Of a DNA stretch of 64,000 nt, positions 28,163 through 36,647 are shown piece by piece (within the stretch, counting starts at the first letter, position 1; every line of letters begins with the position of its first letter). This stretch comes from Yokenella regensburgei ATCC 49455 (GTDB taxonomy: Bacteria > Pseudomonadota > Gammaproteobacteria > Enterobacterales > Enterobacteriaceae): the NCBI RefSeq assembly GCF_000735455.1, contig NZ_JMPS01000020.1, forward strand, positions 186,001 to 250,000, read 5' to 3'. A program made the position numbers and the translations under genes. The notes beneath the pieces were generated by a model. That model made no database searches. It was not told the origin of the DNA and saw only the letters and a list, made by a program, of their open reading frames with translations.

Positions 28163-28242
28163 TGTCATTCATTCCGTGAGGAGTGCAGTTCATTCCGTCG
28201 TGGGTGCATTTCATGCCCTTTTCCCCCTGGCATGAAATGCAC
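28163..28242. promoter_or_regulatory. Four YpdB-type (PyrR) half-sites upstream of yhjX
   Basis: The E. coli YpdB operator is two direct GGCATTTCAT motifs with an 11-bp gap. Here three direct copies are spaced exactly 21 bp apart: TGTCATTCAT (28163-28172), TGCAGTTCAT (28184-28193) and TGCATTTCAT (28205-28214). A fourth, inverted copy forms a perfect 14-bp inverted repeat with the third (28204-28217 and 28229-28242, 11-nt spacer). The array lies 44-123 bp before the yhjX start. Confidence 0.75.
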
Positions 28243-28285
28243 TTCGTTATGGTAGCGCCAATGAATATATAAAGGCGCATCCGCT

Positions 28286-29488
28286 ATGAACCCTTCAAAT
28301 AAAAATGCTGTCCGCTGGCTTACCCTCGTCGGCACCATCATTACCCAGTTCGCCCTCGGTTCCGTCTACACCTGGAGCCTGTTCAATGGCCCTCTTTCTG
28401 AAAAACTTAACGAACCGGTAAGCCAGGTCGCTTTTTCCTTTGGCCTGCTGAGCCTTGGTCTGGCAATCTCCTCCTCCATTGCCGGCAAACTGCAGGAGCG
28501 TTTCGGCGTGAAGCGCGTCACGATGGCCTCCGGCATTCTGCTTGGTGTAGGCTTTTTCCTGACCGCCCATTCTAACAACCTGATGATGCTGTGGCTGAGC
28601 GCCGGTGTGCTGGTCGGTCTTGCTGATGGCGCGGGTTATTTGCTGACGCTTTCCAACTGCGTGAAGTGGTTCCCGGAGCGTAAAGGGCTTATCTCCGCTT
28701 TCTCCATCGGTTCTTACGGTCTGGGCAGCCTGGGCTTCAAGTTTATCGACAGCCATCTGCTGACCAGCGTCGGCCTGGAAAAAACCTTCATGATCTGGGG
28801 CGCTATCGTGCTGGTGATGATTGTTTTCGGGGCGACTCTGATGACCGATGCGCCGAATCAGCCGGTGAAAACCAGCAGCGGTGTAACTGAAACCGACTTT
28901 ACTCTTGCTGAGTCCATGCGTAAGCCGCAGTACTGGATGCTGGCGGTGATGTTCCTGACCGCATGCATGAGCGGCCTGTACGTTATCGGTGTAGCGAAAG
29001 ACATCGCGCAGGGCATGGTGCACCTTGACGTGCTGACGGCAGCCAACGCCGTTACCGTTATCTCTATCGCGAACCTGGGTGGCCGCCTGGTGCTGGGCAT
29101 CCTGTCGGATAAAATCTCCCGCATCCGCGTCATCACCATTGGGCAGGTTATCTCCCTCGTCGGTATGGCGGCCCTGCTGTTCGCCCCGCTGAATGCGCTG
29201 ACCTTCTTCGCCGCCATTGCCTGTGTAGCGTTCAACTTCGGCGGTACTATCACCGTCTTCCCGTCTCTGGTGAGTGAGTTCTTCGGTCTGAATAACCTGG
29301 CGAAAAACTACGGCGTGATTTACTTAGGCTTCGGTATCGGCAGCATCTGCGGCTCGCTTATCGCATCGCTGTTCGGTGGCTTCTTCGTGACCTTCTGCGT
29401 CATCTTCGCCCTGCTGATAGTCTCTCTGGCGCTGTCGACCACTATCCGTCAGCCAAAAAGCGAAGTGTTCCATCCGGCGCATGCCTGA
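28286..29488 (+). CDS. yhjX: Pyruvate-responsive MFS transporter YhjX
   Basis: A 400-residue, 12-segment major facilitator protein of the oxalate/formate antiporter-like group, close to E. coli YhjX (402). The MFS loop signature GKLQERFGVKRVTMASG is near residue 67. In E. coli it is induced by pyruvate through the YpdA/YpdB two-component system and is thought to move pyruvate or a related acid. The operator array just upstream supports the same control here. Ends at a strong terminator. Confidence 0.95.
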   Translation: MNPSNKNAVRWLTLVGTIITQFALGSVYTWSLFNGPLSEKLNEPVSQVAFSFGLLSLGLAISSSIAGKLQERFGVKRVTMASGILLGVGFFLTAHSNNLMMLWLSAGVLVGLADGAGYLLTLSNCVKWFPERKGLISAFSIGSYGLGSLGFKFIDSHLLTSVGLEKTFMIWGAIVLVMIVFGATLMTDAPNQPVKTSSGVTETDFTLAESMRKPQYWMLAVMFLTACMSGLYVIGVAKDIAQGMVHLDVLTAANAVTVISIANLGGRLVLGILSDKISRIRVITIGQVISLVGMAALLFAPLNALTFFAAIACVAFNFGGTITVFPSLVSEFFGLNNLAKNYGVIYLGFGIGSICGSLIASLFGGFFVTFCVIFALLIVSLALSTTIRQPKSEVFHPAHA

Positions 29489-29506
29489 GTATTCATCCCT
29501 CGAATT

Positions 29507-29531
29507 AAAGCCGGCTTTGCCGGCTTTTTTT
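29507..29531 (+). terminator. Terminator of yhjX
   Basis: Stem AAAGCCGGC (29507-29515) and GCCGGCTTT (29519-29527), loop TTT, followed by a T run. Confidence 0.9.
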
Positions 29532-29741
29532 GTTTGATAACGGCCCGCTGAAATTTAGTTTTATCCTTTTTAAGACTTGTCTTTTTGTAAAAACACTCAC
29601 CAATCACACTTCTTGCTGCCACTTTTTCTAACCCCTGTGGTCTACTTACCGCGATGTTGGACGTTTCGGGTAACGAACTACGACGCATCACTTTCGACAT
29701 GTATGTCGGTTTTTTTATTTCCCTTTTCCAGGGTTGCTTGC

Positions 29742-31442
29742 ATGAATTACATAAAGTCCCTTACTCAGCAGCGTCTGTGCCTGCTGTTGTCCGTCTATAT
29801 AGGCCTGTTTCTGAACGGCGCGGTGCTGTTCCGTCGACTGGAAGGCTATTTCGAACAATTCACGGCAAGAAATGGAATTTTTGCGGTCATCGAAGTGTTT
29901 GGCTCGGTCCTTGTGACCTTCTTTCTGTTGCGCCTGCTGTCGCTGCTTGGTCGTCGCCCGTGGCAGGTTCTGACGTCGCTGGTGGTGGTGATTTCGGCCG
30001 CAGCAAGCTACTACATGACCTTCATGAACGTGGTGATTGGCTACGGCATCGTGGCTTCGGTGATGACCACGGATATCGATCTGTCTAAAGAGGTGGTGAG
30101 CCGGGGGCTTATCATCTGGACGGTGGCGACAAGCCTGCCGCCGCTGTTTTTCATCTGGAGTAACCGCTGCCGCTATACCTTGCTGCGCCAGCTGCGCACC
30201 CGCGGGCAGCGTCTGCGTAATGTCACCATCGTGGTGATGGCCGGTTTACTGGTCTGGGCACCGATTCGTCTGATGGAACAGCGGATGAAGCAGGTCGAGA
30301 AGATGTCGGGTGTGGATATGCCAAGCTACGGCGGGGTCGTGGCGAACTCCTATCTGCCGTCTAACTGGCTCTCGGCGTTAGGCCTGTACGCCTGGGCGCA
30401 GGCGGATGAATCGACAGATAATCGCTCGCTGATTAACCCGGCGACAAAATTCACTTACAACGCCCCTGCAGGTGGTCTTGATGATACCTACGTCGTGTTC
30501 ATCATTGGTGAAACCACCCGCTGGGACCACATGGGCATTCTTGGTTATAACCGCAACACCACACCAAAACTTGCCCAGGAGAAGAACCTGGTGGCCTGGC
30601 GCGGTGAGTCGTGCGACACCGCGACCAAACTTTCTTTGCGCTGCATGTTCGTACGTGAGGGTGGGGCAGATGAAAACCCACAGCGTACCCTTAAAGAGCA
30701 GAACGTATTTGCGGTACTGAAACAGCTGGGCTTTAGTACTGACCTCTTCGCGATGCAGAGTGAGGTCTGGTTCTACAGCAACACCATGGCCGACAACATC
30801 GCCTACCGCGAGCAGATTGGCGCCGAGCCGCGCAACCGTGGAAAAAGCGTGGATGACATGCTGTTGCTGAATGAAATGTCGCTGTCGTTGAAGGATCACC
30901 CTCAGGGTAAGCACATGATCATTTTGCATACCAAAGGGTCGCATTATAACTATTATCAGCGCTATACACGCGACTATGCCAGGTGGCAGCCGGAATGTGC
31001 CGGTATCAACGAGAAGTGCAGCAAGAAGGAGCTGATCAACGCTTATGATAATTCGGTATTGTACGTTGATACCTTTATCAGCCGCGTGTTCGACCAGCTG
31101 CGCGATAAGAAAGCCATCGTCTTCTACGCCGCCGACCACGGTGAGTCTATTAATGAGAAGGAGCACCTGCATGGTACGCCGCGCAAGCTTGCACCACCGG
31201 AGCAGTTCCGTGTGCCGATGCTGGTGTGGATGTCAGACAAATATCTGGAAAGCCCGGACCATGCCCGCGCCTTCGCGCAGCTAAAAAAACAGGCGGACAT
31301 GAAGATACCGCGTCGCCACGTTGAGCTGTATGACACCATGATGGGATGCCTTGGCTACACCTCGCCAGACGGTGGAATTAACCAGAATAACAACTGGTGC
31401 CACATACCTGATGCAGCGAAAAGTGACGTAAAGGCACGTTGA
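29742..31442 (+). CDS. eptB: Kdo2-lipid A phosphoethanolamine 7''-transferase EptB
   Basis: A 566-residue inner-membrane enzyme (E. coli 563) that adds phosphoethanolamine to the outer Kdo of LPS. I chose the ATG at 29742 because it gives the E. coli N-terminus (MNYIKSLTQQRL). About five membrane segments (to about 200) precede a periplasmic alkaline-phosphatase-like domain. Nucleophile Thr is in GETTRWDHMG and metal ligands are in YAADHGESINEKEHLHGTP. In E. coli, eptB is under sigma-E and the sRNA MgrR. I did not place those sites here. The 250-bp upstream region is its leader and promoter. Confidence 0.95.
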   Translation: MNYIKSLTQQRLCLLLSVYIGLFLNGAVLFRRLEGYFEQFTARNGIFAVIEVFGSVLVTFFLLRLLSLLGRRPWQVLTSLVVVISAAASYYMTFMNVVIGYGIVASVMTTDIDLSKEVVSRGLIIWTVATSLPPLFFIWSNRCRYTLLRQLRTRGQRLRNVTIVVMAGLLVWAPIRLMEQRMKQVEKMSGVDMPSYGGVVANSYLPSNWLSALGLYAWAQADESTDNRSLINPATKFTYNAPAGGLDDTYVVFIIGETTRWDHMGILGYNRNTTPKLAQEKNLVAWRGESCDTATKLSLRCMFVREGGADENPQRTLKEQNVFAVLKQLGFSTDLFAMQSEVWFYSNTMADNIAYREQIGAEPRNRGKSVDDMLLLNEMSLSLKDHPQGKHMIILHTKGSHYNYYQRYTRDYARWQPECAGINEKCSKKELINAYDNSVLYVDTFISRVFDQLRDKKAIVFYAADHGESINEKEHLHGTPRKLAPPEQFRVPMLVWMSDKYLESPDHARAFAQLKKQADMKIPRRHVELYDTMMGCLGYTSPDGGINQNNNWCHIPDAAKSDVKAR

Positions 31443-31527
31443 TGGTGACTTTCTCAGCGATCGAATGCCTTTTTAGCATTAAGGGATTGACGGGGTAACA
31501 ACGCAGCAGTAAGATGCGCCCCGCATT

Positions 31528-31604
<77 letters not shown>

Positions 31605-31611
31605 AATTCGA

Positions 31612-31638
31612 AAAGCCTGCTCAATGAGCAGGCTTTTT
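31612..31638 (+). terminator. Terminator of tRNA-Pro
   Basis: Stem AGCCTGCTCA (31614-31623) and TGAGCAGGCT (31625-31634) is followed by T6. Confidence 0.9.
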
Positions 31639-31852
31639 TGCATGCGTCGAAAACGGTATCTTACAAGTCAAACGTGTTTAGGTAATGTTCCTATAAGTAT
31701 ATGGAAACCCGTGCTATCCCGGTGTCGGAAGCTTGACAGGTGATAGGTTTGCTGTGAATATAGCCAGTGCTCTAAATTATGAGACGGTATTGCATAGCTT
31801 TATCGCCCGGAATAAATTCCAAATGGGATGTTCTCTTAAGAACTGTTAATTT

Positions 31853-33088
31853 ATGTCAAAAATCAGCATTCTTATCAATTCATTCGCGACATTAATAGTT
31901 CGTGGAACAACGTTGGGTGTTCGGGTTCTGGCTTTTATTCTACTAGCCAAAATTGCGGATCAAAGTATATTCGGGATGCTGGCTTTTTTAATGGCATGTA
32001 CCGAAATATTTCGTGTTATTGCTGATATGGGTCTTGATAATTATACCATTAAATGTATAAGTCAAACCCAGGATGAGAAAGAAATAGACAAAATCTTGTC
32101 TAAATCAATGACACAAAAGTTGCTATCTGCAGTTCTAATATTCCTTCTCTATTTTTCTATATTCAAATACAGTAACCCAGAGTGGCCAGCCATTTATATC
32201 TCACTGTTTGGTTTGATGGCAGTGAGTCCTATGTTCCTGAATTTCTCAGTTAACTTCTATCTGGCGCAGCAAAAGCTGGATAAAATCATTGTCACTATCA
32301 TCGGTGTGACGGTGGTTATTCTTGCTGCATTCATGGTTTTCTGGAGTCAAAAGGCCGTACTTCCGGCTCTCAGCTGTGTAGTAATAGGTGAGTTCTTTAC
32401 CGCAGCGATATTGGGATATAAAGTATTCAAAAAACACAATGTGCTGTGGGTAAGTTTAAAGAGAGTTGTCAATAACTTACACAGACACTATGCGATCGGC
32501 ATCGCAATGCTGGTTGCTATTCTGTACTCTCGCCTTGATATCGTATTTATCAAGTATTTTTTCCAGGATATCAGCCTGGCACAATATGGTTTTGCACAGA
32601 GAATTACGGAACCAGCGCTGTTCATTGTGGGGGCTTTTTCAGCAAACTCATATAGCTTGCTGTCTCGCTACTATATGGAAGGAATGCAATTCTTTGCCAT
32701 CAGAATTAAAAAGGTGATTGCACTGTTTTTCTGCCTGGGAGTGCTGATTGTCGCTCTGACAATAGCGGTCTCATGGTTTGTGGTTAATCATTTTTACCAG
32801 GACTATCTCCCCGTATTACCTGTGATTTATTTATTGTGTATAGCTATTATTTTTAAATCAGTGAATTTATCACTTACATCTGCAGTGTTGGCAATGGGCG
32901 ATTTCAAAGTCATGACGTGGGTCAGCTTTGTTAACCTAACACTGTCAGTTATATTCATTTATCTGTTCTTACATTTGTTTGGCATCTACGGCGCTGCACT
33001 AGGTGTAATAGCGGTAGAATCAATTAATAGTTGCATGCAGGCTGCATGGGTGTTTAAACGTACAAGGTTAGAGAAGAATGTCGCTTAA
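31853..33088 (+). CDS. Wzx-like polysaccharide flippase in an AT-rich cassette
   Basis: A 411-residue membrane protein with about 12 hydrophobic segments and the MATE/MOP-superfamily (polysaccharide_synt) pattern seen in O-antigen and teichoic-type flippases: an N-terminal Arg-rich start (NSFATLIVRGTTLGVRVLAF), an early FG(M/L)LAF motif and a C-terminal segment YGAALGVIAVES. It likely moves an undecaprenyl-linked sugar across the inner membrane. The DNA is clearly richer in A+T than its neighbours, with many AGA and ATA codons, which suggests transfer. The SD is weak (AAGAA). It overlaps the next gene by 11 bp (ATGTCGCTTAA), so the two form one transcript. The substrate is unknown. Confidence 0.85.
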   Translation: MSKISILINSFATLIVRGTTLGVRVLAFILLAKIADQSIFGMLAFLMACTEIFRVIADMGLDNYTIKCISQTQDEKEIDKILSKSMTQKLLSAVLIFLLYFSIFKYSNPEWPAIYISLFGLMAVSPMFLNFSVNFYLAQQKLDKIIVTIIGVTVVILAAFMVFWSQKAVLPALSCVVIGEFFTAAILGYKVFKKHNVLWVSLKRVVNNLHRHYAIGIAMLVAILYSRLDIVFIKYFFQDISLAQYGFAQRITEPALFIVGAFSANSYSLLSRYYMEGMQFFAIRIKKVIALFFCLGVLIVALTIAVSWFVVNHFYQDYLPVLPVIYLLCIAIIFKSVNLSLTSAVLAMGDFKVMTWVSFVNLTLSVIFIYLFLHLFGIYGAALGVIAVESINSCMQAAWVFKRTRLEKNVA

Positions 33089-34280
33089 GACGTTGCTAAT
33101 AAAGTCCTTTATGTATGCGTCAACGTCTCTGGCGTTGGTCATGAAACCGATATATCAGGTGGCGACAAAAAGAAGACTGTCCTCACAGCAAAAAAATATC
33201 TGTGTTATTCGCCTTGATAAGACAGTTGGTGACACAGTGATGAACAGCGCTTTTCTTCAGTCATTACGCATGCAAAACCCGGATGCCAGGATTACGCTGG
33301 TTGTCCACAGAAATAGCTACGCGCTGGTCGAAAAGTCAACGATTGTTGATGAGATTAAAATCTATAATCCGGGCAATTCACTCAAATACAGTTTGATCAA
33401 CCGACTGTATAAAACCCTATCATTCGTCATCAAAGAATTTAGTTACATTCCCGACATTACAATAGTACCGCGGTATGATGAAGACCATAACGCCGCATTT
33501 ATCTCCTTGTTTACGCTCGCACCCCAGCGTGTAGCCTGGACTGAGAAAACCACAGAGCGAAAATCTTTGCTCAATTACAGCTTTGACCGCCTGTCTACTA
33601 CTCTGGTCAGAAGTAACGTGCTGCGTCATGAGGTGGAGCGTGGCGTTGAGTTACTCAACGCAGCGTTCAACACTCAGTTAACCGAACGCCATGATCTTGA
33701 TATCTGGTTAACAGACGAAGAAGTGTTGGCAGCGACTCTAAAGTATCAGTTGAGTAGAGAAGGGAATTATATTTGCCTGGGGCTTTCTTCCGGGCACTCC
33801 GTTCTCAAGCAATGGCCGTTAGAATATTTTGCAGAATTAGCGAAGAAACTTTATGCCGAGGACAACAGACGGATCTTCGTACTGTTAGGGGCAAAGGGAG
33901 ATGTGGTTCAGGGAAACCAGTTCATTGAAATGTGTGGCCCCGAGCTGCCTGTTGTCAATCTAATTGCCAAAACGACGCTTCGTGAGACCGGAGCCATTCT
34001 AAAATTATGCTCGCTGTATGTGGGTAACGACTCCGGCAACATTCATCTTGCCTCTGCAGCGAAAATACCGGTGATTGGACTCTATGGCTCGAGCTGCGCA
34101 CATCGTTTTTCTCCCTGGGGAAAGTTAAGCCACTGTATTGCTAACGAGAAAGAGTGCGGCCCATGCGCTCAAGGACACATTATCGACAGATGTAGTACCT
34201 GCATTTACGATAAACCGCTGTGCATGTATGAGATTACTGCTGATCAGGTTTGCGAAGAGATCAAAAACCTGTCGAAGTGA
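33078..34280 (+). CDS. GT9-family glycosyltransferase (heptosyltransferase-like)
   Basis: A 400-residue protein of glycosyltransferase family 9. The N-terminal start of the Rossmann domain (NICVIRLDKTVGDTVMNSAFLQSLRMQNP) and the C-terminal ADP-heptose-binding-like block (YVGNDSGNIHLASAAKIPVIGLYGSS, about 312-337) are typical. A Cys-rich tail (CGPC, RCSTC, PLC) near 358-385 is common in this family. It probably transfers a heptose or similar sugar to an LPS or other surface glycan. The AT-rich base composition and the ATGTCGCTTAA overlap tie it to the flippase gene. No other sugar genes are adjacent. Acceptor and sugar are unknown. Confidence 0.85.
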   Translation: MSLKTLLIKSFMYASTSLALVMKPIYQVATKRRLSSQQKNICVIRLDKTVGDTVMNSAFLQSLRMQNPDARITLVVHRNSYALVEKSTIVDEIKIYNPGNSLKYSLINRLYKTLSFVIKEFSYIPDITIVPRYDEDHNAAFISLFTLAPQRVAWTEKTTERKSLLNYSFDRLSTTLVRSNVLRHEVERGVELLNAAFNTQLTERHDLDIWLTDEEVLAATLKYQLSREGNYICLGLSSGHSVLKQWPLEYFAELAKKLYAEDNRRIFVLLGAKGDVVQGNQFIEMCGPELPVVNLIAKTTLRETGAILKLCSLYVGNDSGNIHLASAAKIPVIGLYGSSCAHRFSPWGKLSHCIANEKECGPCAQGHIIDRCSTCIYDKPLCMYEITADQVCEEIKNLSK

Positions 34281-34302
34281 TGCGTATTTTTTCGTTGTTA
34301 TC

Positions 34303-34348
34303 ATCCTTCCTCCCTTTTCCATGGGAGAGAGAAGACTGGGGTAAGGAC
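34303..34348. repeat. Degenerate REP-like element
   Basis: TTCCTCCC, a short spacer, ATGGGAGAGA and ACTGGGGTAAGG resemble a degraded copy of the CCCTCTCCC/GGGAGAGGG plus TGGGGTGAGGG element common between genes in Enterobacter and Klebsiella. Confidence 0.45.
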
Positions 34349-34722
34349 ACAGGTTCTTGCCCCAAATCACGTAAAACCCCGCTCAACACGATTTATAACC
34401 TCCAGTTAACCATTTTGTGACATTATCCATTGCAATTTTATATATTTGCATTGCTCTTTTTTCGCGTTGCTTATGGATATGTTCAGCATTTTCCGCTGTG
34501 CGTTTTAACGTTCATGGCATGAACCGCTCAGATAATCACCATTTCGCAAGAATTTTTTTTCATTTTGCATAATTGTTAATCACTGAATGTTGCAAAGTAT
34601 GAAGTGCGTTATGCTGCCGATGACGGCGTAGCATAAATTTCCCTGCTGAAAATAGCCCCCTGAACTTTTTTTAATCTTTGTTTGCCGATTCTCACCCTCG
34701 ATGCAAATCCCGGTTGCCTGTA

Positions 34723-34751
34723 TTGACGTTTTCACATTCTGTTGACAGATT
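34723..34751 (+). promoter_or_regulatory. Candidate dppA promoter
   Basis: TTGACG (34723-34728), a 17-bp spacer and CAGATT (34746-34751) would start RNA about 168 nt before the dppA ATG, close to the 165-nt leader of E. coli dppA. The -10 is weak. Confidence 0.35.
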
Positions 34752-34889
34752 GTAGGGCATGAGGGGCACTTTATGGACAATCTGCACTGCAACTCAGTCG
34801 CCCTTGTGAAAGGAATCCCCATCTCTCATTACGCCTTCGGGCACTACCGACCAGACCGGGTAAAAAACAAATAAAGGCTGGCGGAATAT

Positions 34890-34920
34890 ATACACAACAA
34901 ACAACATCACATTGTGGAGC
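34890..34920 (+). promoter_or_regulatory. CA-rich dppA leader, likely GcvB sRNA target
   Basis: The leader next to the RBS reads ACACAACAAACAACATCACA (34892-34911) and is C/A-rich, as in E. coli and Salmonella, where the G/U-rich R1 region of the sRNA GcvB pairs and blocks translation. Identified by similarity of composition and position. Confidence 0.5.
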
Positions 34921-34926
34921 ACAATA

Positions 34927-36534
34927 ATGAGTATTTCCTTGAAAAAGTCAGGGATGCTGAAGCTCGGACTGAGCCTGGTGGCTCTGACCGTAGCGGCAAG
35001 CGTGCAGGCAAAAACCCTGGTGTATTGTTCAGAAGGCTCGCCGGAAGGCTTTAACCCGCAGTTATTTACCTCTGGTACTACGTACGATGCCAGCTCCGTG
35101 CCTATTTATAACCGCCTGGTAGAATTTAAAACGGGCACCACGGAAGTTATTCCTGGCCTCGCTGAAAAGTGGGAAGTCAGCGAAGATGGTAAAACCTATA
35201 CTTTCCATCTGCGTCAGGGTGTGAAGTGGCAGGATAATAAAGATTTTAAACCGACTCGTGATTTAACGGCTGACGATGTGGTGTTCTCTTTCGATCGTCA
35301 GAAGAACGATAAAAACCCGTACCACAAAGTGTCTGGCGGCAGCTATGAATACTTCGAAGGTATGGGTCTGCCGGACCTGATTAGCGAAGTGAAGAAAGTG
35401 GACGATAACACCGTCCAGTTCGTCCTGACGCGTCCGGAAGCACCGTTCCTTGCCGACCTGGCAATGGACTTTGCCTCTATTCTGTCAAAAGAATATGCAG
35501 ACAACATGCTGAAAGCCGGCACCCCGGAGAAAGTCGACCTGAACCCTATCGGCACCGGTCCGTTCCAGCTGATGCAGTACCAGAAAGACTCCCGCATTCT
35601 GTATAAAGCCTTCCCGGGCTTCTGGGGCACCAAGCCGCAGATCGACCGTCTGGTCTTCTCTATTACGCCTGACGCCTCTGTGCGTTACGCCAAACTGCAG
35701 AAGAACGAGTGCCAGGTGATGCCGTACCCGAACCCGGCAGATATCGCACGCATGAAGCAGGACAAATCCATCAACCTGATGGAGCAGCCGGGCCTCAACG
35801 TGGGTTACCTCTCTTTCAACACCGAGAAGAAGCCGCTGGATAACGTGAAGGTTCGCCAGGCGCTGACCTATGCGGTCAATAAAGAAGCGATCATCAAAGC
35901 GGTTTACCAGGGCGCAGGCCAGGCCGCGAAGAACCTGATCCCGCCAACCATGTGGGGTTACAACGATGACGTTAAGGACTACACCTACGATCCTGAAAAA
36001 GCCAAACAACTGCTGAAAGAAGCGGGGATGGAAAAAGGCTTCTCTATCGATCTGTGGGCGATGCCGGTACAGCGCCCGTACAACCCGAACGCTCGCCGTA
36101 TGGCTGAGATGATTCAGGCTGACTGGGCGAAAGTGGGCGTACAGGCCAAGATCGTTACCTACGAGTGGGGCGAGTACCTGAAGCGTGCGAAAGCCGGTGA
36201 ACACCAGACCGTGATGATGGGCTGGACCGGTGATAACGGGGATCCGGATAACTTCTTCGCTACCCTGTTCAGCTGTGCTGCGGCGAAAGATGGTTCCAAC
36301 TACTCTCGCTGGTGCTACAAGCCGTTTGAAGACCTGATTCAGCCGGCGCGTGCGACTGACGATCACAACAAGCGTATTGAACTGTACAAACAGGCTCAGG
36401 TCGTGATGCATGATCAGGCTCCGGCGCTGATCGTGGCTCACTCCACCGTTTACGAGCCAGTACGTAAAGAAGTCAAAGGCTATGTGGTTGATCCGTTGGG
36501 CAAACACCACTTCGAAAACGTGTCTGTCGAATAA
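34927..36534 (+). CDS. dppA: Periplasmic dipeptide-binding protein DppA
   Basis: A 535-residue substrate-binding protein (SBP_bac_5), the E. coli length. The ATG at 34927 (GGAG 7 nt upstream) gives the signal peptide MSISLKKSGMLKLG...SVQAK, cleaved before KTLVYCSEGS. It binds dipeptides and haem and is also a chemotaxis receptor with Tap in species that have it. First gene of dppABCDF. A REP-like hairpin after its stop probably lets dppA mRNA outlast the rest. Confidence 0.97.
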   Translation: MSISLKKSGMLKLGLSLVALTVAASVQAKTLVYCSEGSPEGFNPQLFTSGTTYDASSVPIYNRLVEFKTGTTEVIPGLAEKWEVSEDGKTYTFHLRQGVKWQDNKDFKPTRDLTADDVVFSFDRQKNDKNPYHKVSGGSYEYFEGMGLPDLISEVKKVDDNTVQFVLTRPEAPFLADLAMDFASILSKEYADNMLKAGTPEKVDLNPIGTGPFQLMQYQKDSRILYKAFPGFWGTKPQIDRLVFSITPDASVRYAKLQKNECQVMPYPNPADIARMKQDKSINLMEQPGLNVGYLSFNTEKKPLDNVKVRQALTYAVNKEAIIKAVYQGAGQAAKNLIPPTMWGYNDDVKDYTYDPEKAKQLLKEAGMEKGFSIDLWAMPVQRPYNPNARRMAEMIQADWAKVGVQAKIVTYEWGEYLKRAKAGEHQTVMMGWTGDNGDPDNFFATLFSCAAAKDGSNYSRWCYKPFEDLIQPARATDDHNKRIELYKQAQVVMHDQAPALIVAHSTVYEPVRKEVKGYVVDPLGKHHFENVSVE

Positions 36535-36556
36535 ATAAAAAAGCGTGATGCTTTAT

Positions 36557-36582
36557 CCCCTCTCCCCCATCAGGGGGAGGGG
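36557..36582. repeat. REP-like hairpin between dppA and dppB
   Basis: CCCCTCTCCCCC, ATCA and GGGGGAGGGG form a GC-rich stem with a small bulge. E. coli has a repetitive hairpin at the same place. It likely stabilises the dppA message. Confidence 0.6.
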
Positions 36583-36647
36583 AAAAGATTTGTGAGCAAT
36601 ACAGACGTGAGTCACCAGGCGACACGTCATGAGAGAGAGTCCGGGTT

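Larger units (their letters stand above)
34281..34926. other. Long intergenic region between the glycan cassette and dppA
   Basis: A 646-bp stretch with no credible gene. It holds a degenerate REP-like element at 34303-34348, a long AT-rich part (34420-34620), a possible dppA promoter (34723-34751) and the dppA leader with a CA-rich block. The AT-rich part may be a remnant of the same acquisition as the cassette or part of the dpp control region. Confidence 0.45.

Noticed and set aside
31605-34400. Possible integrative element at the tRNA-Pro end
   Set aside because: No integrase, and no second copy of the tRNA 3' end after the flippase-GT9 pair was found by eye.
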